Source of the DNA: Streptomyces sp. T39
GTDB taxonomy: Bacteria; Actinomycetota; Actinomycetes; Streptomycetales; Streptomycetaceae
Reading direction: 5' to 3'
DNA: 42,385 nucleotides
NCBI RefSeq assembly: GCF_008042045.1
Contig: NZ_RDBP01000016.1
Location: forward strand, 79,307 to 121,691
Made by a program: the position numbers and the translations under genes. The notes under the pieces are model-generated. The model searched no databases. It was not told the DNA's origin and saw nothing but the letters and a program-made list of their open reading frames with translations. Of the stretch, positions 16,988-25,321 are shown piece by piece; the stretch's first letter is position 1; the number at the start of each line of letters is the position of its first letter.

Positions 16988-17016
16988 AGTCTTGCGGAAA
17001 GAATCTGCACGATCTT
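16988..17016. promoter_or_regulatory. Repeated TCTTGC motif upstream of the PfkB kinase gene
   Basis: TCTTGC occurs at 16988-16993 and 17011-17016, 23 bp apart, the first within the partial dyad GCAAAGTCTTGC. CTTGC repeats resemble sites of MalR-type LacI-family sugar regulators in Streptomyces, and a sugar kinase follows. Resemblance only. Confidence 0.3.
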
Positions 17017-17101
17017 GCCAGCGGGGTGGGGCCCTGCTTGACTCACCGTCACGCGGGGCGGCCGGACGCCGCCCCCGCGAAGCCGTCGGGGAGGAACAGC
17101 G

Positions 17102-18028
17102 GTGAGCAGCGAAGAGCACGACGTCCTCGTCCTGGGCGGCGCGGGGGTCGACACGATCGTCTACGTCCCGCAGCTGCCGCTCCCCTACGCGGACAGCTAC
17201 ATGATCGGCTCCGGAATCGAGACCCGCGCCGGCCAGACCGGCGACTTCGTCGCCCTCGGCCTGAGCTCGCTGGGGCTGCGGACCCACCACCTGGACATGG
17301 TCGGCGACGACGGGCCGGGCGAACTGGTCCGGGCGTTCCACCGGGAGCACGGCATCGCCCTGACCGAGGTCCCCGTCGCGGCGGGCACCAAGCGCGCGGT
17401 GAACCTGGTCGGGCCCGACGGCCGCCGGCTGTCGCTGTACGACGGCACCCGCGCGGACGCGGACGGCCGGGTGCCGGAGGCGACGGTCCGGACGCTCGCC
17501 GGGGCGAGCCGGCACGTCCACGTCTCCATCACCCAGCCGTGGGCGTCCGCCCTCCCCCTGCTGCGGGAGTCCGGGGCCATGGTCTCCACCGACCTGCACG
17601 ACTGGGACGGCACCGACGCCTATCACGAGGCGTTCGCCTTCGACGCCGACGTCGTCTTCCTGTCCACGACGGCGCTGAGCGACCCCGAGGCGACGATGCG
17701 CCGGATCGCGGAGCACGGCAGGGCACGTGCCGTCGTCGCGACGGCGGGGGCACAGGGCGCCCGTCTGCTCGCCGGCGGGGTGCTGACCCACGTCCCCGCC
17801 GTCGCACCGCACGCGCCCGTGGTCGACTCCAACGGTGCCGGGGACGCCTTCGCCGCCGCCTTCCTCTTCGGCCTGCTGGCGGGCGAGCCGCTGTCCCTGT
17901 GCGCGCGCTACGGCGCCGTCGCCGGGGCGTACGCCTGCACGGTTCCGGCGACGCGCGCGCAGTGCATCGGCCGGGACGACCTGCTGCGCGGCGCGGCGCG
18001 GGTCCCCGCCGTCCGGCCGGCCGGCTGA
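17102..18028 (+). CDS. PfkB/ribokinase-family carbohydrate kinase
   Basis: 308 residues. The N-terminal VLVLGGAGVDTIVYVPQLP opens the ribokinase fold. The catalytic anion-hole motif DSNGAGDAFAAAFLFGLL near residue 245 contains the base aspartate. GAAVAG-like helices and the ATP-binding loop (ATAGAQGARLL) precede it. It phosphorylates a sugar or nucleoside-type alcohol with ATP; the substrate-binding residues do not let me name it. The GTG at 17102 has GGGGAGGAA upstream. The DHA2 transporter gene follows 167 bp later on the same strand. Confidence 0.92.
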   Translation: MSSEEHDVLVLGGAGVDTIVYVPQLPLPYADSYMIGSGIETRAGQTGDFVALGLSSLGLRTHHLDMVGDDGPGELVRAFHREHGIALTEVPVAAGTKRAVNLVGPDGRRLSLYDGTRADADGRVPEATVRTLAGASRHVHVSITQPWASALPLLRESGAMVSTDLHDWDGTDAYHEAFAFDADVVFLSTTALSDPEATMRRIAEHGRARAVVATAGAQGARLLAGGVLTHVPAVAPHAPVVDSNGAGDAFAAAFLFGLLAGEPLSLCARYGAVAGAYACTVPATRAQCIGRDDLLRGAARVPAVRPAG

Positions 18029-18195
18029 CCGGACCGGATCCGGCGCCCGCCGGCCCGGGACGACGCGCCGCAGGACGGGACGACCGGTTGCCCGGCCCCG
18101 GAGCGGGAAGCTGCCACAGTGGCGCATGCGCGGTTCCGGCCGGTACGGACGGGTTCGGACCGGTGGCGGCGGCCGATCGGCGAAAGGTGGCAGGC

Positions 18196-19707
18196 GTGAC
18201 GTCCCCCAGCGGGCCCTCGGCGAACGGGGCAGGAACGACGGCGGGGGACGGCACCCCGGGGCGCGACCAGCGCTGGAAGGCACTCGCGGTGTGCCTGATC
18301 GCCGGTTTCATGACCCTGCTGGACGTGTCGATCGTCAATGTCGCGCTGCCGTCCATCCGCGAGGGTCTCGACGCCTCGGAGTCGGTGCTCCAGTGGGTGC
18401 TGTCCGGCTACGCGCTGGCCTTCGGCCTGGTCCTCGTGCCCGCCGGGCGGCTGGGCGACGCGCGGGGCCGCCGGGCGGTGTTCATGGTGGGGCTGGTGCT
18501 GTTCACGCTCGCCTCGGCGGCCTGCGGAGCGGCACAGTCCGGGACCTGGCTGGTCGTCGCCCGGGTGGCCCAGGGGTTCGCCGGCGGTCTGGTGACACCG
18601 CAGATCTCGGCGCTGATCCAGCAGATGTTCACCGGGGCCGAACGCGGGCGCGCCTTCGGCATGTTCGGCACCGTGGTGGCCGTCTCCACGGCCGTCGGGC
18701 CGCTGCTCGGCGGACTCCTCATCCAGTTCGCCGGGGCCGAGCACGGCTGGCGCTGGGTCTTCTACGTCAACCTCCCGCTCGGGGCGGTCTGTCTGGTGCT
18801 CGCCGCACGGCTGCTGCCGGACACCCCGTCGGCGGGGCGGCTGACCCTGCGCCGCCTCGACCCGGTGGGGGTGGTCCTCCTCGGAGCCGGCCTGCTGGCC
18901 CTGCTGCTGCCGTTCGTCCAGGCCCAGCAGTGGCCAGGATCCCGCAAGTGGCTGCTGCTGCTCGTGGCGGGAGTCCTGCTCGGGGCCTTCGCCCGCTGGG
19001 AGCGCCGCTGGGCGCACCGGGGCGAGGAGCCGGTGATCGACCTGACGCTGTTCCGGGTGCGCGGCTACTGGCTGGGATGCCTGCTGATCACGTTCTACTT
19101 CGCCGGGTTCACGTCCATCTTCTTCATCAGCACGCTGTACCTCCAGAACGGCCTCGGCTTCAGCGCCCTGCTCGCGGGTGCGGCGCTCACCCCGTTCGCC
19201 GTGGCGTCGGGTGTGTCGTCGACCGTGGGCGGGCGGCTGGTCGGCCGCTTCGGGCGGCCGATGATCGCCACCGGGCTGGCCCTGGTCGCCGTCGGTCTCG
19301 CGGGCACGGCACTCGCCGTCCACTTCGTCCCCGGGAAGGCGGTGGGCTGGGCCATGGCCGCGCCCCTGCTCGTCGCCGGTCTCGGCAGCGGGCTGGTGAT
19401 CTCGCCGAACCAGACGCTCACCCTGGCGGAGGTGCCCGTGGGCCGGGCGGGCAGTGCGGGCGGGACGCTCCAGACGTCGCAGCGGGTCGGCTCGGCGATC
19501 GGGATCGCCGCGGTCGGCGCGGTGTTCTTCGCGCACCTCGGGCCCGACCGGTGGGCCGACGCCTACGACGCCGGGCTGATCGTCTCGGTGGCCTTCGTCG
19601 TCGCGGCGCTGGTCATCGCCCTCACGGACGTCCTCGGCGGCCGGCGGCCCGGCCGCGACGCCTCCCGGCGGACGGAGAGGCCGGGCACCTCCTCCCGGCG
19701 CGCCTGA
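18196..19707 (+). CDS. MFS transporter, DHA2 (14-helix, EmrB/QacA-type) family
   Basis: 503 residues, 14 predicted membrane helices: a proton-coupled drug or metabolite exporter. Motif A appears as GRLGDARGRRAVF after helix 2, motif C-like GPLLGGLLIQF is near helix 5, and the TLLDVSIVNVALP sequence in helix 1 is diagnostic of the DHA2 group. The GTG at 18196 has GAAAGG upstream; an in-frame GTG at 18187 is an alternative. A palindrome GCGCATGCGC (18122-18131) lies about 65 bp upstream and could be an operator. No dedicated regulator is next to it, so the exported compound is unknown. Confidence 0.94.
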   Translation: MTSPSGPSANGAGTTAGDGTPGRDQRWKALAVCLIAGFMTLLDVSIVNVALPSIREGLDASESVLQWVLSGYALAFGLVLVPAGRLGDARGRRAVFMVGLVLFTLASAACGAAQSGTWLVVARVAQGFAGGLVTPQISALIQQMFTGAERGRAFGMFGTVVAVSTAVGPLLGGLLIQFAGAEHGWRWVFYVNLPLGAVCLVLAARLLPDTPSAGRLTLRRLDPVGVVLLGAGLLALLLPFVQAQQWPGSRKWLLLLVAGVLLGAFARWERRWAHRGEEPVIDLTLFRVRGYWLGCLLITFYFAGFTSIFFISTLYLQNGLGFSALLAGAALTPFAVASGVSSTVGGRLVGRFGRPMIATGLALVAVGLAGTALAVHFVPGKAVGWAMAAPLLVAGLGSGLVISPNQTLTLAEVPVGRAGSAGGTLQTSQRVGSAIGIAAVGAVFFAHLGPDRWADAYDAGLIVSVAFVVAALVIALTDVLGGRRPGRDASRRTERPGTSSRRA

Positions 19708-19709
19708 TC

Positions 19710-19726
19710 CCCCGGCGGCGCCGGGG
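19710..19726 (+). terminator. Terminator after the MFS transporter
   Basis: GC-rich inverted repeat CCCCGGCG-G-CGCCGGGG, 3 bp after the stop codon at 19707. As RNA the innermost bases would open into the loop. Confidence 0.45.
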
Positions 19727-19886
19727 AGAGCGGGGATCCGGCGCCCCCGCCCTCCCCGGCGGGTGCGGGGCGGGCCGTGACATCCTCGCGGGGTGCCGGG
19801 CGCCGCACCCTCCCGCCGGCGGACACGTGCGGTGCCGCCCCGCCGGCGGCCGCCCGGGCCGCCGCCCAGCGAAAGGTCCCCGCGTC

Positions 19887-20654
19887 ATGAACCTGCCTCC
19901 CACTGGTCGCCGCGTCCTGGTCACCGGTGCCGCACGAGGTCTCGGCAGGGCCCTGGCCCACGTGTTCGCCGCGAACGGCGACCGGGTCGCCGTCCACTTC
20001 GGGAGCCGTGAGGAGGAGGCGCGCGCCACCCTCCGGTCGCTGCCGGGCGACGGGCACGTCCTCGCCGGCGGGGACCTCTCGGACCCGGCGGGCGCCGCCG
20101 CGGTGGCCGCGCTGGCGACGGCGGGGCTGGGCGGCATCGACGTCCTCGTGAACAACGCGGCGGTCAACGAGCGGCACCCGCTCGCCCATACCCCGTACGA
20201 CGTCTGGGCCGAGACCTGGCAGCGGCACCTGTCGGTGAACGTGCTGGCCGCCGCCTGCCTCAGTCATCTGGCGGCCCGGGGCATGATCGAGGCGGGCACC
20301 GGCGGGCGGATCGTCAACATCGGTTCGCGCGGGGCGTTCCGCGGCGAGCCCGACCATCCGGCGTACGGGGCGACCAAGGCGGCGCTGCACGCGCTGGGCC
20401 AGTCGCTCGCCGTCTCCCTCGCCCCCCACGGGATCGGGGTGGCGTCCGTCGCCCCCGGCTTCTTCGCCACCGAACGGGTGGCCCACCGGCTGCGGGGCGC
20501 CGAGGGCGAGGCCATCGCGGCCCAGAGCCCGTTCGGCAGGGTGGGCACGGCCGGAGAGATCGCGGACGCCGTGCTGTGGCTGGCGTCCCCGGCGGCCGAA
20601 TGGGCGTCGGGGACGGTGCTCGACCTGAACGGCGCGTCCCACCTGCGCACCTGA
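19887..20654 (+). CDS. SDR family NAD(P)-dependent oxidoreductase
   Basis: 255 residues, classical short-chain dehydrogenase. The cofactor loop is VLVTGAARGLGRALA, the structural NNAA motif is near residue 90, the catalytic serine is in RIVNIGSRGAF, and the Tyr/Lys pair is PAYGATKAALH. The C-terminal EWASGTVLDLNGASHLRT is the usual end of the fold. The cofactor loop lacks an obvious basic residue, and the second strand gives HFGSREEE, consistent with NADP(H). The ATG at 19887 has CGAAAGG upstream. Substrate is unknown. It is convergent with an alpha/beta hydrolase gene, with a 15-bp tandem repeat between them. Confidence 0.93.
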   Translation: MNLPPTGRRVLVTGAARGLGRALAHVFAANGDRVAVHFGSREEEARATLRSLPGDGHVLAGGDLSDPAGAAAVAALATAGLGGIDVLVNNAAVNERHPLAHTPYDVWAETWQRHLSVNVLAAACLSHLAARGMIEAGTGGRIVNIGSRGAFRGEPDHPAYGATKAALHALGQSLAVSLAPHGIGVASVAPGFFATERVAHRLRGAEGEAIAAQSPFGRVGTAGEIADAVLWLASPAAEWASGTVLDLNGASHLRT

Positions 20655-20713
20655 TGTGCCCGGCGAGGTGTTCCGGGCCGGGGCTCCGCGGTGGACGGAC
20701 GCTCGGTCGGACC

Positions 20714-20779
20714 GCCTCCGGGCGGGACGCCTCCGGGCGGGACGGCTCCGGGCGGGACGGCTCCGGGCGGGACGGCTCC
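20714..20779. repeat. 15-bp tandem repeat, about 4.4 copies
   Basis: Units GCCTCCGGGCGGGAC (twice) then GGCTCCGGGCGGGAC (twice), plus a partial unit, in perfect 15-bp register. It lies between convergent genes. The period is a multiple of three, but no gene covers it. Confidence 0.85.
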
Positions 20780-20798
20780 TCCGGCGGACGCCGGCTTC

Positions 20799-21389
20799 TC
20801 AGGCAGCGGTGCGGGCGGTGAGCCGGGTCGCCCCGTCGAGGCACCAGTCGAGGACGGACGGCCAGGGCCCGTAGCCGTCGGGGATCGCCAGATGCCCCGT
20901 CCCGGGCAGCACGTCGGTGTCGCAGCCGAGGGGCAGGCCGTAGGCCTTGTCGGCGCCCTCGGGGCAGTACGGGTCGTCGTCGGAGCAGACCAGCCGGGCT
21001 GTCCCGGCGGCGAGGGAGAGGGCGTCCAGGTCGAGGGGGGCCGGTGTGAACGGGGCGATCACGTCCCAGGAGAAGGCACCGGGCCCCGGCGGGGCGACCA
21101 GCAGCAGCCGGTCGGCGAGTGTCGCGCCCCGCGCACGCGCCGCGAGATGGAGCCAGGTGACGCAGGCGAGGCTGTGGCAGATCACGATCCGCTCCCCGCG
21201 CATCGCCGCGAGCCCCTCCTCGACGGCGGCGGTCCACGCCGCGAGCGAGGGGCGGTCCGGGTCGGGCAGCTGGGGGTAGAGCACGTGCTCGCCGCGCCCG
21301 CGCAGACGCTGCGCCAGATCGTGCTGCCAGTGCTCGGCGGGCCGCCGGTTCTCCACGCCGTGGAGGATCAGAAAGCTGCGCATCCCCAT
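20799..21389 (-). CDS. RBBP9/YdeN family alpha/beta hydrolase
   Basis: 196 residues, the size of small serine hydrolases of the RBBP9/YdeN type. FLILHGVENRRPAEHWQHDL opens the fold. The nucleophile elbow is ICHSLACVTWL, with Cys in place of the usual first glycine. The acid is in VCSDDDPYCPEG and the catalytic histidine in PGTGHLAIPDG. Natural substrates of bacterial members are mostly unknown. Starts at 21389 (MGMRSF) and 21383 (MRSF) are both possible; neither has a strong ribosome binding site. It is divergent from the VOC gene. Confidence 0.85.
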   Translation of the reverse strand: MGMRSFLILHGVENRRPAEHWQHDLAQRLRGRGEHVLYPQLPDPDRPSLAAWTAAVEEGLAAMRGERIVICHSLACVTWLHLAARARGATLADRLLLVAPPGPGAFSWDVIAPFTPAPLDLDALSLAAGTARLVCSDDDPYCPEGADKAYGLPLGCDTDVLPGTGHLAIPDGYGPWPSVLDWCLDGATRLTARTAA

Positions 21390-21427
21390 GGGGCGCACTC
21401 TACAAACCGCTGTCACCGGCGCGAACA

Positions 21428-21448
21428 CGTGTCCGCCCCGTGGACACG
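21428..21448. promoter_or_regulatory. Dyad operator between hydrolase and VOC genes
   Basis: CGTGTCC-N7-GGACACG, perfect 7-bp arms with a 7-nt spacer, in the divergent intergenic region and 39 bp from the hydrolase start. It has the same 7-7-7 geometry as the dyad at 16850-16870 but a different sequence. Confidence 0.4.
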
Positions 21449-21615
21449 CGCCCTCCGGGAAGAGGGGATCGGCCAGGCGACTGACCCGCCTCAAGGGCCG
21501 GCCGCCCGCCGCCGAACCATGGGGAGACCACCGCTTCCCGGCGCCCGGTCCCGGCGCGCACCCGCCGCGCGGGCGGCCCGGGCGCGGTACCGACGGCACG
21601 GAGGAGAGACACACC

Positions 21616-22410
21616 ATGGCGGAAGCGCGCGAGGGCACGCCGGTCTGGGCGGACGCGATGTTCGCGGACGTCGAGGCCGCGAAGACGTTCTACGCGGGCG
21701 TCCTCGGCTGGACGTTCGGCGAGTCGGCCCCGGAGTACGGCCACTACACCCAGGCGTACGCCGGCGGGAAGGCCGTGGCCGCCGTCGTACCGCCCATGCC
21801 GGGGCAGGACGGCATGGCCCAGTGGTGCCTGTACCTGGCGTCGCCCGACGCCTCCGCGGCGGCCGAGCGCATCCGGCGGCACGGCGGCACCGTGCTCATG
21901 GAGCCGATGCGGGTCGGTGACTTCGGCACGATGTGTCTGGCGCAGGACCCCGGCGGTGTCACCTTCGGCGTGTGGCAGGCCGGCCGCCACAAGGGGTTCG
22001 AGGCGACGGACGAGCCCGGCGCCTACTGCTGGGCCGAGGTCTTCACCCGCGAGCCGGCCGCGTCGGACGCCTTCTTCCCCGCGGTGTTCGGCTACGGGGT
22101 GCAGACGATGGCGGACGAGCAGATGGACTTCGCCGTCTACGGCTTCGACGGGGACCGGCCGGCCCTCGGGCGTATGGCGATGGCGGCCGGGGACTTCCCG
22201 CCCGAGGTCCCTTCGTACATCCAGGTGTACTTCGCCGTGCCGGACTGCGACCGTGCCGTGGCCATGGCTCAGGAGATGGGCGGACAGCTGGCCTTCGGGC
22301 CGATGAACAGCCCGTTCGGGCGGTTCGCGGCGGTCGTCGACCCGCAGGGCGCGGCGTTCGCCGTCATCGACGTCACGACGACCGAGGGCGAGATGCCCTC
22401 CTTCGCCTGA
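21616..22410 (+). CDS. VOC family protein, two glyoxalase-like domains (CFP30B-like)
   Basis: 264 residues made of two vicinal-oxygen-chelate domains. The first runs from about residue 8 (PVWADAMFADVEAAKTFYAGVLGW) to about 125, and the second from about 133 (GAYCWAEVFTREPAASDAFF) to 258. Overall layout and sequence resemble the mycobacterial secreted antigen CFP30B (Rv0577). It keeps few obvious metal-binding residues, so enzyme activity is uncertain and a ligand-binding or electrophile-detoxifying role is possible. The ATG at 21616 has GGAGGAGAG upstream. No signal peptide is seen. Confidence 0.9.
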   Translation: MAEAREGTPVWADAMFADVEAAKTFYAGVLGWTFGESAPEYGHYTQAYAGGKAVAAVVPPMPGQDGMAQWCLYLASPDASAAAERIRRHGGTVLMEPMRVGDFGTMCLAQDPGGVTFGVWQAGRHKGFEATDEPGAYCWAEVFTREPAASDAFFPAVFGYGVQTMADEQMDFAVYGFDGDRPALGRMAMAAGDFPPEVPSYIQVYFAVPDCDRAVAMAQEMGGQLAFGPMNSPFGRFAAVVDPQGAAFAVIDVTTTEGEMPSFA

Positions 22411-22605
22411 GCGGTGCCGTGCGGCGGCCGGCGCGCCGCCGGTGTTCCTCCCTGCTTCGCCGCTGCTGCGTCCCTGCTTCGTCCGAAAGGCGGCCCTGTT
22501 CGGGTGGCACCCGGCGCGCGAGGTGAACCGGTGGCACGGCGGTGGGAGTCATGCACCGGGCGCGCTTCCGCGCCCGTGAGGTCGTGAGACACAGAAGGAG
22601 CTTCC

Positions 22606-23169
22606 ATGGGCCAGGGTGGCAATGTCATCGACGAGCTGACCGCCGATCACCGCGCGGTCGAGGATCTCTTCGAGCGGATCGCGGGCCTCGCCCCCGGCGA
22701 TCCCGCGCTGCGCGGCCTCGCCGACGAGCTCACCAGGGAACTGGTCCGGCACTCGGTGGCCGAGGAGGAGCACTTCTACCCGGCTGTCCGCCGTTTCGTG
22801 GACGACGGCGACGACATGGCGGACAAGGAGCTGGCCGACCATGCCGAGGTCGAGCGGATGCTGAAGGACCTGGAGGACTGCCCCGCCGAGGACAGCCGCT
22901 TCGAGACGCTGATGGGCATGGTGCGGACCTCGGTGACCACGCACGTCTCCGACGAGGAGAAGCGGCTGTTCCCGCTGGTGGTGGAGTCGTGCCCGGCGCG
23001 CATCCTGGAGGAGCTCGGCGAACGCGTCCGCGCGGCCAGGGCGAAGGCGCCGGTGCACCCGCACCCGTCGGCCCCGGCGGGCGAGGCGTCCGGCCCGCTC
23101 GCCCCGGGAGCCGGCATGGTCGACCGCGTCCGCGACATGCTCGCCGGCCGCGGCGGCGCCCGCAGGTGA
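22606..23169 (+). CDS. Hemerythrin HHE domain protein
   Basis: 187 residues. The N-terminal 140 form a four-helix hemerythrin-like domain with the expected metal ligands: ADHRAVEDLF, RHSVAEEEHFYP (two His and a Glu), LADHAEVERML, and THVSDEEKRLFPLV. Such di-iron proteins sense or store oxygen, NO or iron. The last 45 residues are a Pro/Ala/Gly linker and a short helix (MVDRVRDMLAGRG). The ATG at 22606 has AGAAGGAG upstream. A strong hairpin follows. No partner gene is visible; the role is inferred from family only. Confidence 0.93.
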   Translation: MGQGGNVIDELTADHRAVEDLFERIAGLAPGDPALRGLADELTRELVRHSVAEEEHFYPAVRRFVDDGDDMADKELADHAEVERMLKDLEDCPAEDSRFETLMGMVRTSVTTHVSDEEKRLFPLVVESCPARILEELGERVRAARAKAPVHPHPSAPAGEASGPLAPGAGMVDRVRDMLAGRGGARR

Positions 23170-23239
23170 CGGCCCGGCCCGCCTCGCCGCCCGGGGCGGC
23201 GCGGATACGTACCCCGCTGCGCGCCCCGGCGCGCCGAAG

Positions 23240-23264
23240 CCCCCGCGGCGGGCCGCCGCGGGGG
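23240..23264. terminator. Bidirectional hairpin terminator
   Basis: Perfect 10-bp stem CCCCCGCGGC / GCCGCGGGGG (23240-23249 with 23255-23264) and a 5-nt loop, between convergent genes ending at 23169 and 23291. Confidence 0.7.
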
Positions 23265-23290
23265 ACGTGAGCGTCGTGGGGGCGGCGGGC

Positions 23291-23524
23291 TCAGCCGCGC
23301 AGGAAGCCGTCGCCGTGGGCCGTGATGTGGCTCTCCAGCGCGGTCAGCGCCGCCTGGGTCCCCTCGGGCGTCCCGGTGCCGCGGCGTTCCGCGTAGTAGG
23401 CCGCCCCCAGCCTCTTCAGCAGGTCGTTGCCGGCCCGCTGCTGCTGGACCTCGTCCACCTTCTGCTTGCCCTGGTTCAGTGCCGACTGGGCCTGTTCCTT
23501 CGCGCGGTCCAGGAATCCGGACAC
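23291..23524 (-). CDS. Small conserved-looking helical protein
   Basis: 77 residues with an amphipathic, Gln/Lys-rich N-terminal half (FLDRAKEQAQSALNQGKQK, then VDEVQQQRAGNDLLKRLG) and a helical C-terminus. It has no signal or membrane segment and looks like a small soluble coiled-coil protein. The GTG at 23524 has GAGGAGG at a good distance, which is the main evidence for this start, since the frame stays open far upstream. The family is not recognised by name. It is divergent from the Ser/Thr kinase. Confidence 0.75.
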   Translation of the reverse strand: MSGFLDRAKEQAQSALNQGKQKVDEVQQQRAGNDLLKRLGAAYYAERRGTGTPEGTQAALTALESHITAHGDGFLRG

Positions 23525-23938
23525 GTTGCCTCCTCGTGGTCCTCGGTGCGGCCGAGTCGGGTCCTCGACGCTGCGGGAATGATCTCCGGACGGGCGGCGC
23601 GGCGCGCGGTGGCACGCCGGTGCGGCAGGACCGGCCGCCCGATCCGGTGGGCGGGGCGGCGCCGCCCGAGCGGGCCCGGCGACCGCTCCCCGGGTACCGT
23701 GCGGGCCCCGCACCACGCGCCCCGGCAGGGGCTGTGACCGGCTCCTGACCTGTCGTGACGGTCGGTTAGACTCGCGTGGATCACCGGCACACGACTGGCG
23801 GTGATCGCGCTTGTGCCGGTCCGGCGCGGCGGCCCGGCTCGCACGTGCCGGTGTCCCGCACCCGGCACGGCCGGCGGCGGCTCCCGCACCGAGTCCGCAC
23901 AACCGGCGGGCGGCTCGTGCGTGGAACCGGGGTGAGGT
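23525..23938. promoter_or_regulatory. 414-bp divergent intergenic region with candidate sigma-HrdB promoter for the kinase
   Basis: CTGACC (23745-23750), a 16-bp spacer and TAGACT (23767-23772) make a good vegetative-type promoter on the plus strand, 167 bp upstream of the kinase start, implying a long leader. The rest is GC-rich with no supported gene; the promoter for the small divergent gene is not obvious. Confidence 0.45.
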
Positions 23939-25273
23939 GTGGTGCAACAGGTGCTCGTTGCCGGTCGTTACCGACTGGACAGACGCATCGGGCAGGGCGG
24001 CATGGGCGAGGTCTGGCAGGCCGCGGACGAGGTGCTCGGCCGGCCCGTCGCCCTCAAGCTGCTGCTCGGGGAGCATGCCGACGCGCAGGCCGCGGCCCGG
24101 TTCCGGCTGGAGGCGCAGACCGCCGCCCGGCTCAACCACCCGCATGTGGTCGCGGTGTTCGACTTCGGCACCTGGGACGGCCGCTTCTACCTGGTGATGG
24201 AGCTGATCCCCGGCCGGAGCCTGGCCGAGGAACTCGACGCCGCCGGGGGCCGCATGCTCGGCCCCGAGCGCGTCGCCGCCGTCGCGGCGCACACGGCGGC
24301 CGGCCTGGCCTCGGCGCACCGGCAGGGCATCGTCCACCGGGACATCAAGCCGGGGAACCTGCTGTCGGACTCCGAAGGCACCGTGAAGATCGCCGACTTC
24401 GGCATCGCCCGTTTCGTGAACGACCCGTCGGCCGCGCTCACCACCACCGGTCAGATCGTCGGCACCAGTCTGTATCTCGCCCCGGAACGCGCGCTCGGGC
24501 GGACGGCGGAGCCCGCGTCGGACGTGTACGCGCTCGGCTGTGTGCTCTACCAACTGCTGACCGGGCAGCCGCCGTTCCGTGCGGACACCCCGACCGCCAC
24601 CCTCTATCAGCACATCGACGCGGTCCCCGTGCCGCCGGCCGAGCGGGGCTCCGGGCTCTCCCCCGCGTTCCAGAACTTCCTGCTCGGCATGCTCGCGAAG
24701 CAGCCGGAGGACCGGCCGGGCGCCGACGAGGTCGCCGCCTATTTCGCGTCCGACGCCTGGCAGGGCCGCTCCCGCCCGATGCCGGCCCCCCGGCCCGCGG
24801 CGGCGGCGCCCGCCGCTCCGCCGGCGGCGCCCGTTCCGCCCGGTGCCGGGGCGGGGCCGGCGACCACGTACATGCTGCCGGGCTCCCGGCCCCCCGGCCG
24901 CGGGCACCGCTCGCCGGGCGGCTCGCGGCCGGACGTGCGCGCCGCCTTCCGGCGCCGCCCGCGTGTGGCGACCGCCGTGGCGGGGGCCGTGGCGTTCACC
25001 GCGGCCGTGCTCATCGGCATGGCGCTCTTCTCCCCCGACGAGACCGCCGCGGGCACGCCGCTGACCGATCCCGCCCCGTCGGGGGCGGCGCAGGAGCCCG
25101 GAGGCGGGGCCGGGGCCACTCCCCCGCAGGATGCGCAGTCGGCGCCGCCCGGCACGGGCGCCACGGACGCCCCCGCGCAGGGCGTCACGGACGACGGCGG
25201 GACGCGGGACGACGGCGGCGCGCACAAGGACGGGCACAAGGAACGGAACAAGGACGACGACGAGGACGACTGA
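23939..25273 (+). CDS. Membrane-anchored serine/threonine protein kinase
   Basis: 444 residues. Kinase domain about 10-270: glycine loop RIGQGGMGEVW, ATP lysine in VALKLLLG, catalytic loop HRDIKPGNLL, metal-binding DFG in IADFGIARF, activation segment ending LAPERALG. A Pro/Ala-rich linker follows, then one membrane helix near residues 343-364 (VATAVAGAVAFTAAVLIGMALF), and a disordered extracellular tail ending in a run of Lys, Asp and Glu. There are no PASTA repeats, so the external signal is unknown. Start is GTG at 23939, or the next codon GTG at 23942. It is convergent with a SpoIIE-type phosphatase gene, so opposing action on shared regulators is conceivable. Confidence 0.95.
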   Translation: MVQQVLVAGRYRLDRRIGQGGMGEVWQAADEVLGRPVALKLLLGEHADAQAAARFRLEAQTAARLNHPHVVAVFDFGTWDGRFYLVMELIPGRSLAEELDAAGGRMLGPERVAAVAAHTAAGLASAHRQGIVHRDIKPGNLLSDSEGTVKIADFGIARFVNDPSAALTTTGQIVGTSLYLAPERALGRTAEPASDVYALGCVLYQLLTGQPPFRADTPTATLYQHIDAVPVPPAERGSGLSPAFQNFLLGMLAKQPEDRPGADEVAAYFASDAWQGRSRPMPAPRPAAAAPAAPPAAPVPPGAGAGPATTYMLPGSRPPGRGHRSPGGSRPDVRAAFRRRPRVATAVAGAVAFTAAVLIGMALFSPDETAAGTPLTDPAPSGAAQEPGGGAGATPPQDAQSAPPGTGATDAPAQGVTDDGGTRDDGGAHKDGHKERNKDDDEDD

Positions 25274-25321
25274 CGTCCCGTCGGGCCGACCGCCGCCCTC
25301 GCGCGCCGTCCGGCCGGGGCC

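Noticed and set aside
20714..20779. 15-bp repeats considered as a CRISPR array
   Set aside because: Units are directly tandem with no spacers and too short for CRISPR repeats.
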